From contig NZ_CP159218.1 of assembly GCF_040438885.1 (NCBI RefSeq), positions 2,294,001 to 2,358,000 on the forward strand: 64,000 nt of DNA, read 5' to 3'. The notes beneath the pieces were generated by a model, which saw only the letters and a list, made by a program, of their open reading frames with translations, ran no database searches and was not told the origin of the DNA. Shown piece by piece: positions 34,882 through 43,844 of the stretch. A program made the position numbers and the translations under genes. The stretch's first letter is position 1. The number at the start of each line of letters is the position of its first letter. The DNA is from Nakamurella sp. A5-74 (GTDB lineage Bacteria > Actinomycetota > Actinomycetes > Mycobacteriales > Nakamurellaceae).

Positions 34882-35751
34882 ATGATCGACGACCTCGCAG
34901 CACAGCCGGGCCGCCCTTTGCGCTCGCCGGTGATGATCGCCGCGTTCGAGGGTTGGAACGACGCAGGCGACGCGGCCACCACCGCTGTGGAGCAGCTGGC
35001 ACTCGCCTGGGACTCCGCACCGCTGGCCGAGATCGATCCTGAGGAGTACTACGACTTCCAGGTGTCCCGGCCCTACAGCAAGCTGGTGGACGGCGTCACC
35101 CGGCAGTTGGAATGGCCGACCACCCGGGTCTCGCAGGTCCGGCTGCCCGCGGAGTCCAGCGAGCACGACGTCCTGCTGGTGCGAGGTATCGAACCGAACT
35201 TCCGGTGGCGGGCGTACTGCACCGAGCTGGTGGGTCTGGCCGAGAAGTACCAGGTGTCGACGGTGATCTGTCTGGGTGCGTTGCTGGCCGACGTCCCGCA
35301 CACCCGTCCGGTGCAGGTGACCGGCTCGGCGCCCGATCCGACGACCGCGGCCCGGTTCGGCCTGACCACATCGTCCTACGAAGGACCCACCGGGATCACC
35401 GGCGTCTTCGCCGACTTCTGCGTCCAGCGCGGGATCCCGGCATTCTCGTTCTGGGCCGCGGTGCCGCACTACGTCGCCCAGGGACCGCATCCCAAAGCAG
35501 CCGTGGCACTGCTCAACCGGGTCGAGGAGATCCTTGACATCGAGGTGCCGCTCGGCACCCTGCCGGACCAGGCCGAGGACTGGGAGGTCGAGGTGACCGA
35601 CATCGCCGCCCAGGACGAGGACATCAGCGCCTACATCCAGACCCTCGAGGAGACCACCGAGGAGGAGGTCCCGCTCCGGCCGGCCAGCGGCGACGTGCTC
35701 GCCGCCGAGTTCGAGCGCTACCTGCGCCGCCGCGGCCCCCAGGAGGGCTGA
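34882..35751 (+). CDS. PAC2-family protein
   Basis: A 289-residue protein of the PAC2 (proteasome assembly chaperone 2-like) family, common in actinobacteria that have a proteasome. FEGWNDAGDAATTA near the N-terminus and CLGALLADVPHTRP, SYEGPTGITGVF and WAAVPHYV are typical. The C-terminal 60 residues are strongly acidic (TLEETTEEEVPL). Its role is unproven. It stands alone between metH and the repeat region and is probably transcribed from the TAGGCT just upstream. Confidence 0.88.
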   Translation: MIDDLAAQPGRPLRSPVMIAAFEGWNDAGDAATTAVEQLALAWDSAPLAEIDPEEYYDFQVSRPYSKLVDGVTRQLEWPTTRVSQVRLPAESSEHDVLLVRGIEPNFRWRAYCTELVGLAEKYQVSTVICLGALLADVPHTRPVQVTGSAPDPTTAARFGLTTSSYEGPTGITGVFADFCVQRGIPAFSFWAAVPHYVAQGPHPKAAVALLNRVEEILDIEVPLGTLPDQAEDWEVEVTDIAAQDEDISAYIQTLEETTEEEVPLRPASGDVLAAEFERYLRRRGPQEG

Positions 35752-36106
35752 CCTCCCGGTGGCGGCCGCCGCGGCGCCCCGGGTCTCGCCCGGTGGGATC
35801 CGCGGGTTCGCAGGCTCACCCGGCGGATGCCCACCCATGCCCGAGCCAATCCCTGACCCGGGGCGCCGCCGCGTCCACTTACGCTGGTCATTCGGAGGGG
35901 AAATCTGGACTCACTTCGTTCGCTCGATCACCGCACTTTCAGATGGTCGAGCAAGCGACGGAGGAGCGCGTCGAGACCCCGTCGTGTCAGGACCGGTCGA
36001 TGATCGGCGGGATCTCGACTCACTCCGTTCGCTCGATCGTCGAAGAACTCCGCCGGTCGAGCAAGCGAGGTACGAGCGTGTCGAGACCCCGTCAGGTCAC
36101 GACGCG
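35752..36106. repeat. Gap filled by two copies of the GGTCGAGC repeat family
   Basis: No gene is seen in this 355-base gap. Two units (about 35905-35980 and 36012-36090) each start with TCGACTCACTCCGTTCGCTCG (or a close variant), have a ~25-base variable middle, and end with GGTCGAGCAAGCGA followed by GAGCG and GTCGAGACCCCGTC. Left and right parts are inverted relative to each other, so each forms a long imperfect stem. They separate the convergent PAC2 and mshC genes. Confidence 0.75.
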
Positions 36107-37345
36107 TCAGCGCAGCGGGATGCCGAGCAGGGCGTCGACGGCGGTGACCACTGCGTCGCTGTCATCGCCCGGGGACGCAGCCCAGTCGTCGAGAACTCGG
36201 AACGCGGTCGGGGTGTCCAGATCGTCGGCGAGGGCGGCGACGAGTGCGTCCACAGTGGGGCCGGCCGTGCCCTGACCCGTAGTGCGCGCCGCCTCCCGCC
36301 ATCGGTGCAACCGCTCGGTGGCGGCCGCTGGCATCACGTCGGTCCACTCGCGGTCGGTGCGGTAGTGGAAACTCAGCAGCGCGATGCGGATCGCTGCCGG
36401 ATCGACCCCTGAGGCGATCAACCGGGACACGAACACCAAGTTGCCCAACGATTTCGACATCTTCGTGCCCTGGTAGGCCAGCATGCCGGTGTGCGTGTAA
36501 TGGCCGGCGAACCGGGCAGCTCCGGTCAGCGCTTCGGCATGCGCCGCTGAGCATTCGTGGTGCGGGAAAATCAGATCACTGCCACCGCCCTGCAGGTCGA
36601 TGCGCTCCCCGAGCAGTTTCCCGGCGATCACCGCGCACTCGATGTGCCAGCCCGCCCGGCCCGCTCCGAGTGGAGATTCCCAACTCGGCTCTCCGGGCCG
36701 CGCGCACCGCCACAGCAACGGGTCCAACGGGTCTCGTTTGCCCGGTCGGTCCGGATCCCCACCCCGCTCGGCCGAATAGGTGAGCATCGTCCCGCGGTCG
36801 TAGCGCGACTCGTATCCGAACCGGCCCGTGGTCGAGATGTCGAAGTAGACGTCGGGGTACTCGTCGTCCGGGACCCGGTACGCCGCACCGGATTCCAGCA
36901 GCCGGGCGACGCCTGCGGAGACGGCATCCATCTCCTCGACGACACCGACGTAGCGCTCGGGCGGGATCACCCGCAGGTGCGTCATGTCGCTGCGGAACAG
37001 GTCGGTCTGCTCCCGGGCGAGGTCACGCCAGTCGACCCCGTCGCGCTCGGCGCGTTCCAGCAGCGGATCGTCGACGTCGGTGACGTTCTGCACGTAGGTC
37101 ACGGTGCGTCCGCTCGCCCGCCAGTACCGGTTCACCAGGTCGAAGGTGACGTAGGTGGCGGCGTGCCCGATGTGGGTGGCGTCATAGGGGGTGATCCCGC
37201 AGACGTACATCGACGCCGGCTCTTCCGGTCCGGGTGGGCTCACCGGTGTGACCGTGTCCGACGCGGAATCGTGGAGCCGGAGTTGCGGAAGGGGCTGGGT
37301 CACCGCGGAAAGCGCTGGGACCTCGACTGTTGGCCAGGAATGCAC
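36107..37345 (-). CDS. mshC: Mycothiol synthesis ligase MshC
   Basis: A 412-residue class-I tRNA-synthetase-like ligase that joins cysteine to GlcN-Ins with ATP, third step of mycothiol synthesis. Zinc ligand Cys49 ([17 protein letters not shown]) overlaps the HIGH signature (His58-His61); the KMSKSLGN loop and [13 protein letters not shown] zinc segment are present. The N-terminus [11 protein letters not shown] is MshC-specific and separates it from CysS. The GTG start at 37345 lies 6 bases after TAGGCT. It shows the organism makes mycothiol. Confidence 0.95.
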   Translation of the reverse strand: MHSWPTVEVPALSAVTQPLPQLRLHDSASDTVTPVSPPGPEEPASMYVCGITPYDATHIGHAATYVTFDLVNRYWRASGRTVTYVQNVTDVDDPLLERAERDGVDWRDLAREQTDLFRSDMTHLRVIPPERYVGVVEEMDAVSAGVARLLESGAAYRVPDDEYPDVYFDISTTGRFGYESRYDRGTMLTYSAERGGDPDRPGKRDPLDPLLWRCARPGEPSWESPLGAGRAGWHIECAVIAGKLLGERIDLQGGGSDLIFPHHECSAAHAEALTGAARFAGHYTHTGMLAYQGTKMSKSLGNLVFVSRLIASGVDPAAIRIALLSFHYRTDREWTDVMPAAATERLHRWREAARTTGQGTAGPTVDALVAALADDLDTPTAFRVLDDWAASPGDDSDAVVTAVDALLGIPLR

Positions 37346-37351
37346 GTCTTC

Positions 37352-37357
37352 AGCCTA
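37352..37357 (-). promoter_or_regulatory. mshC: Candidate -10 of a leaderless mshC transcript
   Basis: TAGGCT on the minus strand, 6 bases before the mshC GTG, inside the 16-base gap after the metalloprotease gene. It would give mshC its own promoter in addition to read-through. Confidence 0.5.
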
Positions 37358-37361
37358 GCCG

Positions 37362-38087
37362 TCAGCGTGGTTGTGCCTGACCGGGAAGGGTGTGACGGTT
37401 CGCTCGCAGCACCGTGCGCTGCCACGGCCGCAACGCCGTTCCGCGCACCCCGTCCGGGGGTGAGGAGCTCGGGAACATCAGGTTCGACCGGTCCCCGTGG
37501 TGCGGCAGGTTCAGCGCGTGCCCGATCTCGTGCGCGAGCACCGTCTCGTCGTAGGCGCGGTCGTCGGTGGGGTCGAACAGGGACCGCTGGCACACGACCC
37601 AGTCGGCGGTCATCCCCAGCGAGCAACCTGTTGTGCGCCCGGCGATGTCGCGGACCACGACCACGGTCACCGGCGCGCCGACTGCTCCCGGCGTGGGCAA
37701 CCGGTCCCGGAAGAACGCGGTGTGACCGAGCATGTCATCGAGCAGCAGGCGCTGGTTCGCGCCCGGGTCCAGCGCACGATCGGGGGCCAGTTCGGTCACC
37801 ACCTCGATATCGGTGACGCGGACCCTGATCCCTGCGCCGGTGCGGAAGATCTCGTCGGCTGCACGCAGGGCCGATGCCACGTCGTCCGCGCTGCACAGCG
37901 GTCCGTTCCCGTCGGACAGCAGGAGCACTCCCACCCGCAGGACGGACTCCGCCCGCTCCCGGCCCAGGACCACGTCCCCGACCGACTCCCCCAGCGCCCC
38001 GCTCGCTGCCACCAGATCGGTCACGGCGGCTCTCGACGTGGCGGCGAGGTTGCGCACGGCGCCGCCCGCGAGCCGGGTCAGGTTCAC
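37362..38087 (-). CDS. Putative zinc metalloprotease (matrixin-like HExxH)
   Basis: About 241 residues. The extended zinc site HEIGHALNLPHHGDRSNLM fits the metzincin/matrixin pattern HExxHxxxxxHxxD closely, with a following Met (Met-turn candidate). TGCSLGMTADWVVCQRSL just before it carries two cysteines. No clear signal peptide is seen. The start is either GTG at 38087, overlapping the upstream stop as GTGA, or GTG at 38099. It sits between the SCO1664-like gene and mshC; its substrate is unknown. Confidence 0.65.
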   Translation of the reverse strand: MNLTRLAGGAVRNLAATSRAAVTDLVAASGALGESVGDVVLGRERAESVLRVGVLLLSDGNGPLCSADDVASALRAADEIFRTGAGIRVRVTDIEVVTELAPDRALDPGANQRLLLDDMLGHTAFFRDRLPTPGAVGAPVTVVVVRDIAGRTTGCSLGMTADWVVCQRSLFDPTDDRAYDETVLAHEIGHALNLPHHGDRSNLMFPSSSPPDGVRGTALRPWQRTVLRANRHTLPGQAQPR

Positions 38088-39040
38088 AGTGGCGGCCACG
38101 GGATCGGTGTCCGATCGGTCGGAGGTTCCGGGAAGCGCGCGTCCCTGCGCAGCGCCTCGACCCGACGTCGCAGGGCAGCGACCTCCGCCCTGGTCAGCCG
38201 GTCGTCGGGGCCGCCCTCCGCGGGTGGCTCGCGCAGCCAGGTGGACAGCCGCTCGAGGCCGCTCACCACGTCGTCGGGCATGTACCGACCGGCCCAGCCC
38301 CACAGGATGGTGCGCAGTTTGTCCTCGGTGTGGAACGTCAGTCCGTGGTCGATGCCGTAGATCCGGCTCCCCGCGGCGACCAGGTGCGGCGCCTTGCGAT
38401 CGGCGTTGTTGACCACCGCGTCGAAGCCGGCCAGCAGCGCCAGTCGCGGATCGTCGCGGTGGCACACCGCCAGCACGCCACCGCCCGGTTCCCTCGCCCG
38501 GAACACCGGCAGCCATCCCTCGGTGATCTCGGCGACCGGCAGGATGGCCACCAGCTCGTCAGGGACTGACAGGTCGGAGCTGCGCTCGCCCGACCCGTCC
38601 ACCGGCTCCCGGAGCAGGTCGTCGGAATCGTCCCCGTGCTCGACCTCGTCATCGACCTCGTCATCGTCATCGTCATCGTCATCGGGCGACGGTCCGACCC
38701 ACAGCTGGACCATGCCGACACCGAGCGAACCGGGGCGCAGGACGGTCGGGGGCACGCAGAACCATCCGGCCGCGACGGCGATGTCGTGCGCCAGCACCTC
38801 GCGTTCGGCGAGCGTGCCGTCGGGGAAGTCCCAGAGCGGCTGCTCGCCCCGCACCGGCTTGTAGACACACGGCAGGCTGACTCCGTCGCCACTGACCGAG
38901 CCGAACAGCGTCAGGTTGGAGGCGTCCTGCACCCGGCCGACCACGTCCAGTTCACCGTTCTGCAGCAGCCGCATGATCTCCGGATGGTCCGCCGGTGCGA
39001 TACCGGTGGCGCCCACGGCGGGCTCCGACGAGCGAGTCAC
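38084..39040 (-). CDS. SCO1664-family (PI3/4-kinase-like fold) protein
   Basis: A 318-residue protein of the SCO1664 family, conserved beside mshC in actinobacteria. LYKPV-like VYKPVRGEQPLWDFP, FDAVVNNADRKAPHL and IYGIDHGLTFH match the kinase-like ATP and catalytic loops of the family. The function is unproven. An acidic insert with eight consecutive aspartates, coded by (GTCATC)4 at 38660-38683, splits the N-lobe after VGPSP. The start is a GTG overlapping the DUF3090 stop as GTGA. Confidence 0.82.
   Translation of the reverse strand: MTRSSEPAVGATGIAPADHPEIMRLLQNGELDVVGRVQDASNLTLFGSVSGDGVSLPCVYKPVRGEQPLWDFPDGTLAEREVLAHDIAVAAGWFCVPPTVLRPGSLGVGMVQLWVGPSPDDDDDDDDEVDDEVEHGDDSDDLLREPVDGSGERSSDLSVPDELVAILPVAEITEGWLPVFRAREPGGGVLAVCHRDDPRLALLAGFDAVVNNADRKAPHLVAAGSRIYGIDHGLTFHTEDKLRTILWGWAGRYMPDDVVSGLERLSTWLREPPAEGGPDDRLTRAEVAALRRRVEALRRDARFPEPPTDRTPIPWPPL
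38660..38683 (-). repeat. Hexanucleotide microsatellite in the SCO1664-like gene
   Basis: Four exact tandem copies of GTCATC (GATGAC on the coding strand) followed upstream by near copies CTCGTCATC. They code for an Asp8 run. Copy-number change would stay in frame. Confidence 0.9.
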
Positions 39041-39600
39041 GAGCCGAGGGACCCGCGGTGGTAGCCGTTCAGGCGCGGACAGATGTGACCCTCCGGATCG
39101 AGCGGGTTGTTGCACAGCGGGCACGGCGGGCGGCCGGCAGCGACCAGTACCCCGGCATGATCCGCGAACGATCGGGCCTCGGCGAGCGTCAGGAACACCC
39201 GCAGCGCGTCCGGACCCTCTTCGGAGTCCTCCAGCACGACGTCCTCGCCGACCTCCTCCTCGGTGACCGCAAGCAGTTCGACGATCACCTGGGCGCCCTC
39301 GCCGTCCCAGGCCAGCCCCATCGTGCCGACCCGGAACTCGCTGTCGACGGGGGTGGACAGCATGCGGTCGGGCCCGCCGGTGGCGGAAGGATCGGCTTCG
39401 GCACCGAACCGCTTGGCGACCTCGACGATCAACGTGCCGAGACGATCGGCCAGCACTGCGACCTGCTGCTTCTCGCAGGCGACGGAGACCACGCGACGAC
39501 CTTCGACGGCCTGGAGGTAGAACTCGCGTTCGCCGGGTGCGCCGATGGTCCCCGCAACGAACTTCTCGGGCGAACGGAAGATGTGGATCTGACGTGTCAT
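39037..39600 (-). CDS. DUF3090 family protein
   Basis: A 187-residue protein of the DUF3090 (YpfJ-unrelated, actinobacteria-only) family. The opening RQIHIFRSPEKFVAGTIG, TGLAWDGEG-like MGLAWDGEGAQV, and a C-terminal zinc ribbon (CPLCNNPLDPEGHICPR) are typical. The function is unknown. It is chained to both neighbours: its ATG overlaps the phosphatase stop (ATGA) and its stop overlaps the next GTG (GTGA). Confidence 0.9.
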   Translation of the reverse strand: MTRQIHIFRSPEKFVAGTIGAPGEREFYLQAVEGRRVVSVACEKQQVAVLADRLGTLIVEVAKRFGAEADPSATGGPDRMLSTPVDSEFRVGTMGLAWDGEGAQVIVELLAVTEEEVGEDVVLEDSEEGPDALRVFLTLAEARSFADHAGVLVAAGRPPCPLCNNPLDPEGHICPRLNGYHRGSLGS

Positions 39601-40460
39601 GGCACCTCCAGACTAGTCGCGGCCGGTGGCGGCGACCGAAGCGGCCGGTCCGCCCCGGTCCGCACGGATGCAGGACGTACCGCCGTGGTCGGGGCATCGG
39701 TGCCCGGGTCGCCGCCGGGTACGGCGTCCGAGGTGCTGTCCGCCGCAGCGGAGCTGTTCGGCCGCTGCGCAGCGGCCGGCGGGACCGCACCGAGGCCGCG
39801 GAGTGTCCCGGTGTCGCCCAGACGATCGACGAACGTGCGGTGATCGGTGTAGCGGACGACAGAGATCGAGGCCGGGGCCACCGAGATCCGCTGGAACAGA
39901 TCGAGGTGGCTGCCCAACGCATCGGCCAGGATCGCCTTGATCACGTCACCATGGCTGCACAGCACGATCACGCCGTCGGGATCATCGTCGGCGACGGTGT
40001 CTGCGGCGTCGCCCTCGGTGTCCCGGTCCGGACCCTTGCGGTGGGTCGCCAGCTGTGCGCGGACACTGGCAACGGCTCGTGCGGCCATCGCCGCGAGTGC
40101 CTCACCGTCCGGGAACACGGCTGCGGAAGGGTGCTGCTGGACGGTCTTCCACAACGGTTCGCCGCCCAGCTCTGCCAGTGGACGTCCGGTCCACGTGCCG
40201 TAGTCGACCTCGATCAGACCGTCGTCGAGCACCACCGGAAGGTCGTGCGCCTGTGCCAGCGGGGTGATCGTCTCGCGGCACCGCTGCATCGGCGAGCTGA
40301 CGACCGCCGCGATCCGCACCCCGTCGAAGCGGTCGACGAGGGCTGCTGCCTGCGAAGCCCCGGCGTCGTCGAGTCCGACGCCTTCCGATCTTCCGGCGAG
40401 CACGCCGGCCACGTTCGCCGTCGATCGTCCGTGCCGTACCAGCACGACGGTTGTGTTCAT
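39597..40460 (-). CDS. Histidine phosphatase family protein
   Basis: A 287-residue phosphoglycerate-mutase-like phosphatase. The catalytic RHG motif is LVRHGRSTAN, with the second histidine in CSHGDVIKA and SSPMQRCRET, and EVDYGTWTGR. The last ~75 residues after about 210 are low complexity (Ala/Pro/Asp/Ser). The ATG at 40460 has GAGGA before it; an in-frame ATG lies 12 bases upstream. It is the first gene of the DUF3090-SCO1664-protease-mshC chain, so the set is one transcript. Confidence 0.87.
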   Translation of the reverse strand: MNTTVVLVRHGRSTANVAGVLAGRSEGVGLDDAGASQAAALVDRFDGVRIAAVVSSPMQRCRETITPLAQAHDLPVVLDDGLIEVDYGTWTGRPLAELGGEPLWKTVQQHPSAAVFPDGEALAAMAARAVASVRAQLATHRKGPDRDTEGDAADTVADDDPDGVIVLCSHGDVIKAILADALGSHLDLFQRISVAPASISVVRYTDHRTFVDRLGDTGTLRGLGAVPPAAAQRPNSSAAADSTSDAVPGGDPGTDAPTTAVRPASVRTGADRPLRSPPPAATSLEVP

Positions 40461-40560
40461 CGATGTCCTCACTCACGCGGCGTCGCGCGAGCGCGCGCCG
40501 ATCTCACGACACGGTACCCAGCAGGGTGTCGGGCTGGGCCGAGCGCCGGTGCTCGCGTCG

Positions 40561-40566
40561 TAGGTT
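40561..40566 (+). promoter_or_regulatory. Candidate -10 for the aldo/keto reductase gene
   Basis: TAGGTT in GCGTCGTAGGTT, 7 bases before the ATG at 40574. A GGAG lies between, so a leadered transcript from a promoter further upstream is also possible. Confidence 0.45.
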
Positions 40567-40573
40567 GGAGCCC

Positions 40574-41575
40574 ATGCGCACCCGCAGGCTCGGCAGCACC
40601 GGATTGGACGTCTCGCGTCTCGCGCTCGGCACGATGAGCTGGGGCCGCGACACCGATGCGGACGCGGCGGCCGGGCAGCTCGAGGCGTTCGTGGGCGCCG
40701 GCGGCACCCTGATCGACACCAGCAACATCTACGGCGACGGTGACGCCGAATCCATCATCGGCACCCTCATCCCCGACGTGATCGGGCGCGACCAGGTGGT
40801 GCTGTCCACGACCACCGTAGGAGTCGGATCGGGCCGCGGTGCGCTGCAACGATCCCTGGATGCGTCGTTGCGGCGGCTGGCCACCGATCGCGTGGATCTG
40901 TGGCAGATCCACGGATTCGACGACAGCGTCCCGGTGCAGGAGACCGTCGGGGCGTTGGAGTGGGCGCTGGACTCCGGTCGGGCTGCGTACGTGGGTCTGT
41001 CGGGCCAGTCCGCCTGGCAGGTGGCTGGGACGGCCGCCACCCTCGCCGCCAGGGGACGGGCTCTCGCTTCTGCGCAGCACGAGTTCTCACTGGTGGAACG
41101 CTCGGCGGAGAGTGAGCTGGTTCCGGCCGCGCGTCGTCACGGACTCGGGGTGCTCGGCTGGGCGCCGCTCGGGCGCGGTGTGCTCACCGGTAAGTACCGC
41201 CACGGCACGCCCGCCGATTCGCGGGGCGCTTCGCCGCACTATGCCCGCTATGTCGGACGGCACCGCACCGACCTCGCCGGCCGGATCGTCGAGGCCGTCG
41301 CGACCGCCGCCGACGGACTCGGCACCTCGCCACTGGCAGTCGCGCTCGCCTGGGCACGCGATGCGCCCGGGATCACGTCCGCCGTTGTGGGCGCCAAGGA
41401 TCCGGCGCAGTTGCTCGGCGTGTTGGGCGCCGAAGAGCTGGAACTCCCCGACGAGATCCGGGTTGCCCTCGAGGATGTCTCCGATCCACGTGCCGACGAC
41501 GACTTCGTCGACGTGAGCGCGCCGCTCGACGACTCCCCCGATCTCGACGGCCCGTCCGGCCCACCCGTCTCCTGA
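40574..41575 (+). CDS. Aldo/keto reductase
   Basis: A 333-residue NADP-dependent oxidoreductase of the AKR family. RRLGSTGLDVSRLALGTMSW, Asp48 and Tyr53 in IDTSNIYGDG, LDLWQIHG-like VDLWQIHGFDD and the C-terminal cofactor loop (GAKDPAQL) are present. The substrate is not evident. The last 25 residues are acidic and Pro/Ser rich. The helicase gene follows 13 bases after the stop, suggesting one transcript. Confidence 0.88.
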   Translation: MRTRRLGSTGLDVSRLALGTMSWGRDTDADAAAGQLEAFVGAGGTLIDTSNIYGDGDAESIIGTLIPDVIGRDQVVLSTTTVGVGSGRGALQRSLDASLRRLATDRVDLWQIHGFDDSVPVQETVGALEWALDSGRAAYVGLSGQSAWQVAGTAATLAARGRALASAQHEFSLVERSAESELVPAARRHGLGVLGWAPLGRGVLTGKYRHGTPADSRGASPHYARYVGRHRTDLAGRIVEAVATAADGLGTSPLAVALAWARDAPGITSAVVGAKDPAQLLGVLGAEELELPDEIRVALEDVSDPRADDDFVDVSAPLDDSPDLDGPSGPPVS

Positions 41576-41588
41576 GCGTGGTGATCCG

Positions 41589-43508
41589 ATGACTTCCGGT
41601 GATCCCGGTGTGCCCGACGCCTTCTCCGAGTTCTGTGCTGCCGGTCTGTGGCCGGGAGTCGGACCTGCGGTGCTGACGACGCTGCGGCAGGCCGGCATCA
41701 CCTCCGCCGGGAAGGTGAGCGTCGCCGGGCTCGCCGGGCTGCCCAAGTTCACCGCCAAACGGGCAGATCGGGTGTACACCTCCTGGGTCGGGGTCGGGCA
41801 CCTGTGGGAGCTGGCCCAGATCCTGATCCCGCTGGATCTGCCGGCCCGCTGGGCGGGCCGCCTGGTCGACCAGTTGGGCGACGGAGCGCTGGCCGCGCTG
41901 CAGCTCAATCCGTGGCGGCTGCTGGTGATCCCGGAAGCCACTGTGCCGCAAGCGGATCGGCTCGCCCGACAGTTGGATCCAACCGTGCGCCGCGACGATC
42001 CGCGGCGCAGCGCTGCACTGATCGACTGGGCGCTGGCGCGCTTCGCCCGGGACGGGCACACCTGCGCCCCGCTGTTGGTCGTCGAGGACGCGCTGCGCGC
42101 CTACGGACTCGACCTGGCCGCCGGTGTCGACTCCGCGATCAGCTCCGGAGCGGTGGCCGCCGTTGCCGCGCCGGCCGGGGACGACGAGCGATGGATCGCC
42201 CGGAAGTCGTTGTGGGAAGCCGAGTACGCCATCGCCGAGGGTGTCCAGCGGATGCTGCTCGGAGTGCGGACGTTGGCCGGCGCGCGCGCCGTGAAGGCCG
42301 TCACCGGAGAACTGGACGACGTGCAGGCCGGTGCGGTCGGATTCGCGGCCGCCAACGCGATCAGCGTGCTCACCGGTGGTCCCGGTACCGGCAAGAGTCG
42401 CACCGTCGCGGCGATCGTCGCGCTCTGCGCTCGAGCAGAGAAGGAACTCGCGTTGGCGGCGCCCACCGGGCGAGCCGCGAAGCGACTCGAGGAGCTGGCC
42501 GGCCATCCGGCGACCACCATCCACCGGCTGCTCGGTGCTCGACCCGGGATCGCGGATTTCACCTTCGGCGCCGACAACCGGCTGGAAGTCGATCTGGTGG
42601 TGATCGACGAAGCCTCCATGCTGGACGTCGAGCTCGCGGCCGCGCTGTTCGCAGCCCTCCCGGAACACTGCCACCTGGTGATCGTCGGCGACCCGGCGCA
42701 GCTGCCCTCGATCGGCCCCGGACGGGTGCTGGGCGATCTGATCGACGCGGGCAGCATCCCGGTGACGTCGTTGGTCAAGCTGTACCGGCAGGCCGAGGGT
42801 GGGGCGATCGCCCGGTTGGCCGCTGCCGTCCGGGCCGGTGAACTTCCCGCCGTCGACGACCCGGAGCACGAGGTGGTGGTGATCCCGGCGGCAGCGTCGG
42901 CCGAGGCTGCGCACCGGGTCGTGCAGTTGGTCACCGACTCGATCCCCCGGGTCTTCGGCGTCCAGGGGGCAGAGCTCCAGGTGGTGACGCCGGTGCACGG
43001 CGGCCCGGCGGGTACCCAGGCACTGAACCGCGAACTGAAGAAGAAACTCAATCCCGGATCGGGAACCGTGCGTGGGTTCGATGTCGGCGACCGGGTGGTC
43101 GCCACTGCCAACCACCTCGACGCCTCTCCCACCGGTTACGCCAACGGTGAGGTCGGCACCGTGGTCTCGACCGGAGAGAAGAGTCTGCGGGTGGCCTTCA
43201 GCACGGGTGAAGCAGACATCAGCGGCAAGTCTCTCGGAGACCTGTTGCACGGCTGGGCCATCACCGTGCACCGGGCGCAGGGTTCGGAGTGGGATGCCGT
43301 TGTTGCCGTGCTGCCACCGGAGGCCGGGATCATGCTCTCCCGACCGCTCGTCTACACCGCCCTCACCCGAGCCCGTCGGCATCTGTCGGTTGTCCATGCG
43401 GCCGGCGCCGCAGTGGCTCGCGGAGTCAAGCAGGTCGGCGAACGACCCCGACGGACCCAGCTCGGGGTACTGCTGGCCGGCGTGCTGGCGCCGCCGCGGC
43501 CGGACTGA
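41589..43508 (+). CDS. RecD2-like SF1 DNA helicase
   Basis: A 639-residue superfamily-1B helicase, without RecBC beside it. A helix-hairpin-helix-like N-terminal part is followed by Walker A GGPGTGKS (263-270), motif Ia APTGRAAKRL, Walker B VVIDEASMLD, motif III GDPAQLPSIGPG, an SH3-like insert (VGDRVVATAN) and the UvrD_C_2 motif GWAITVHRAQGSEWD. RecD2/YrrC proteins unwind DNA 5'-3' and help replication or repair. It is shorter than the typical ~730 residues at the N-terminus. Confidence 0.85.
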   Translation: MTSGDPGVPDAFSEFCAAGLWPGVGPAVLTTLRQAGITSAGKVSVAGLAGLPKFTAKRADRVYTSWVGVGHLWELAQILIPLDLPARWAGRLVDQLGDGALAALQLNPWRLLVIPEATVPQADRLARQLDPTVRRDDPRRSAALIDWALARFARDGHTCAPLLVVEDALRAYGLDLAAGVDSAISSGAVAAVAAPAGDDERWIARKSLWEAEYAIAEGVQRMLLGVRTLAGARAVKAVTGELDDVQAGAVGFAAANAISVLTGGPGTGKSRTVAAIVALCARAEKELALAAPTGRAAKRLEELAGHPATTIHRLLGARPGIADFTFGADNRLEVDLVVIDEASMLDVELAAALFAALPEHCHLVIVGDPAQLPSIGPGRVLGDLIDAGSIPVTSLVKLYRQAEGGAIARLAAAVRAGELPAVDDPEHEVVVIPAAASAEAAHRVVQLVTDSIPRVFGVQGAELQVVTPVHGGPAGTQALNRELKKKLNPGSGTVRGFDVGDRVVATANHLDASPTGYANGEVGTVVSTGEKSLRVAFSTGEADISGKSLGDLLHGWAITVHRAQGSEWDAVVAVLPPEAGIMLSRPLVYTALTRARRHLSVVHAAGAAVARGVKQVGERPRRTQLGVLLAGVLAPPRPD

Positions 43509-43565
43509 GGGCACACTGGTCGGGCAGTGGTGGATGCGGAACCAGGAGCGAAGGGTGGTAGCTGG

Positions 43566-43793
43566 GTGAGCGGGACTCGGAACGGTACCGATCTTCCCCA
43601 GGACGACTACGAGTACGCCCCGCTGCGGCTGGACCCCGCCATGTCCCGATCGGCGGCCACCACCATGCTCACGATCCAGGCGGAGTATTCGGGCTGGGAG
43701 CTCGCACGGGTGCTCCGATTCTCCGACGGCAGCCGTCGGGTGTGGTTGCGCCGCAGGCGACCTCGAGGGTTGGTTCCCGGTCTGACCGCCTGA
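43566..43793 (+). CDS. DUF5703 family small protein
   Basis: A 75-residue basic-tailed protein. DDYEYAPLRLDPAMSRSAAT, TIQAEYSGWELARV and the C-terminal RRVWLRRRR match DUF5703, a small actinobacterial family often found next to an M20 dipeptidase, as here. The function is unknown. The GTG at 43566 is preferred (AAGGGTGG upstream); a GTG at 43527 is an alternative. Confidence 0.75.
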   Translation: MSGTRNGTDLPQDDYEYAPLRLDPAMSRSAATTMLTIQAEYSGWELARVLRFSDGSRRVWLRRRRPRGLVPGLTA

Positions 43794-43844
43794 GCGCGAC
43801 CGTCGCCAGGGCGGCGCGCGGACCGAGACCCGCGTCCTGACCTG

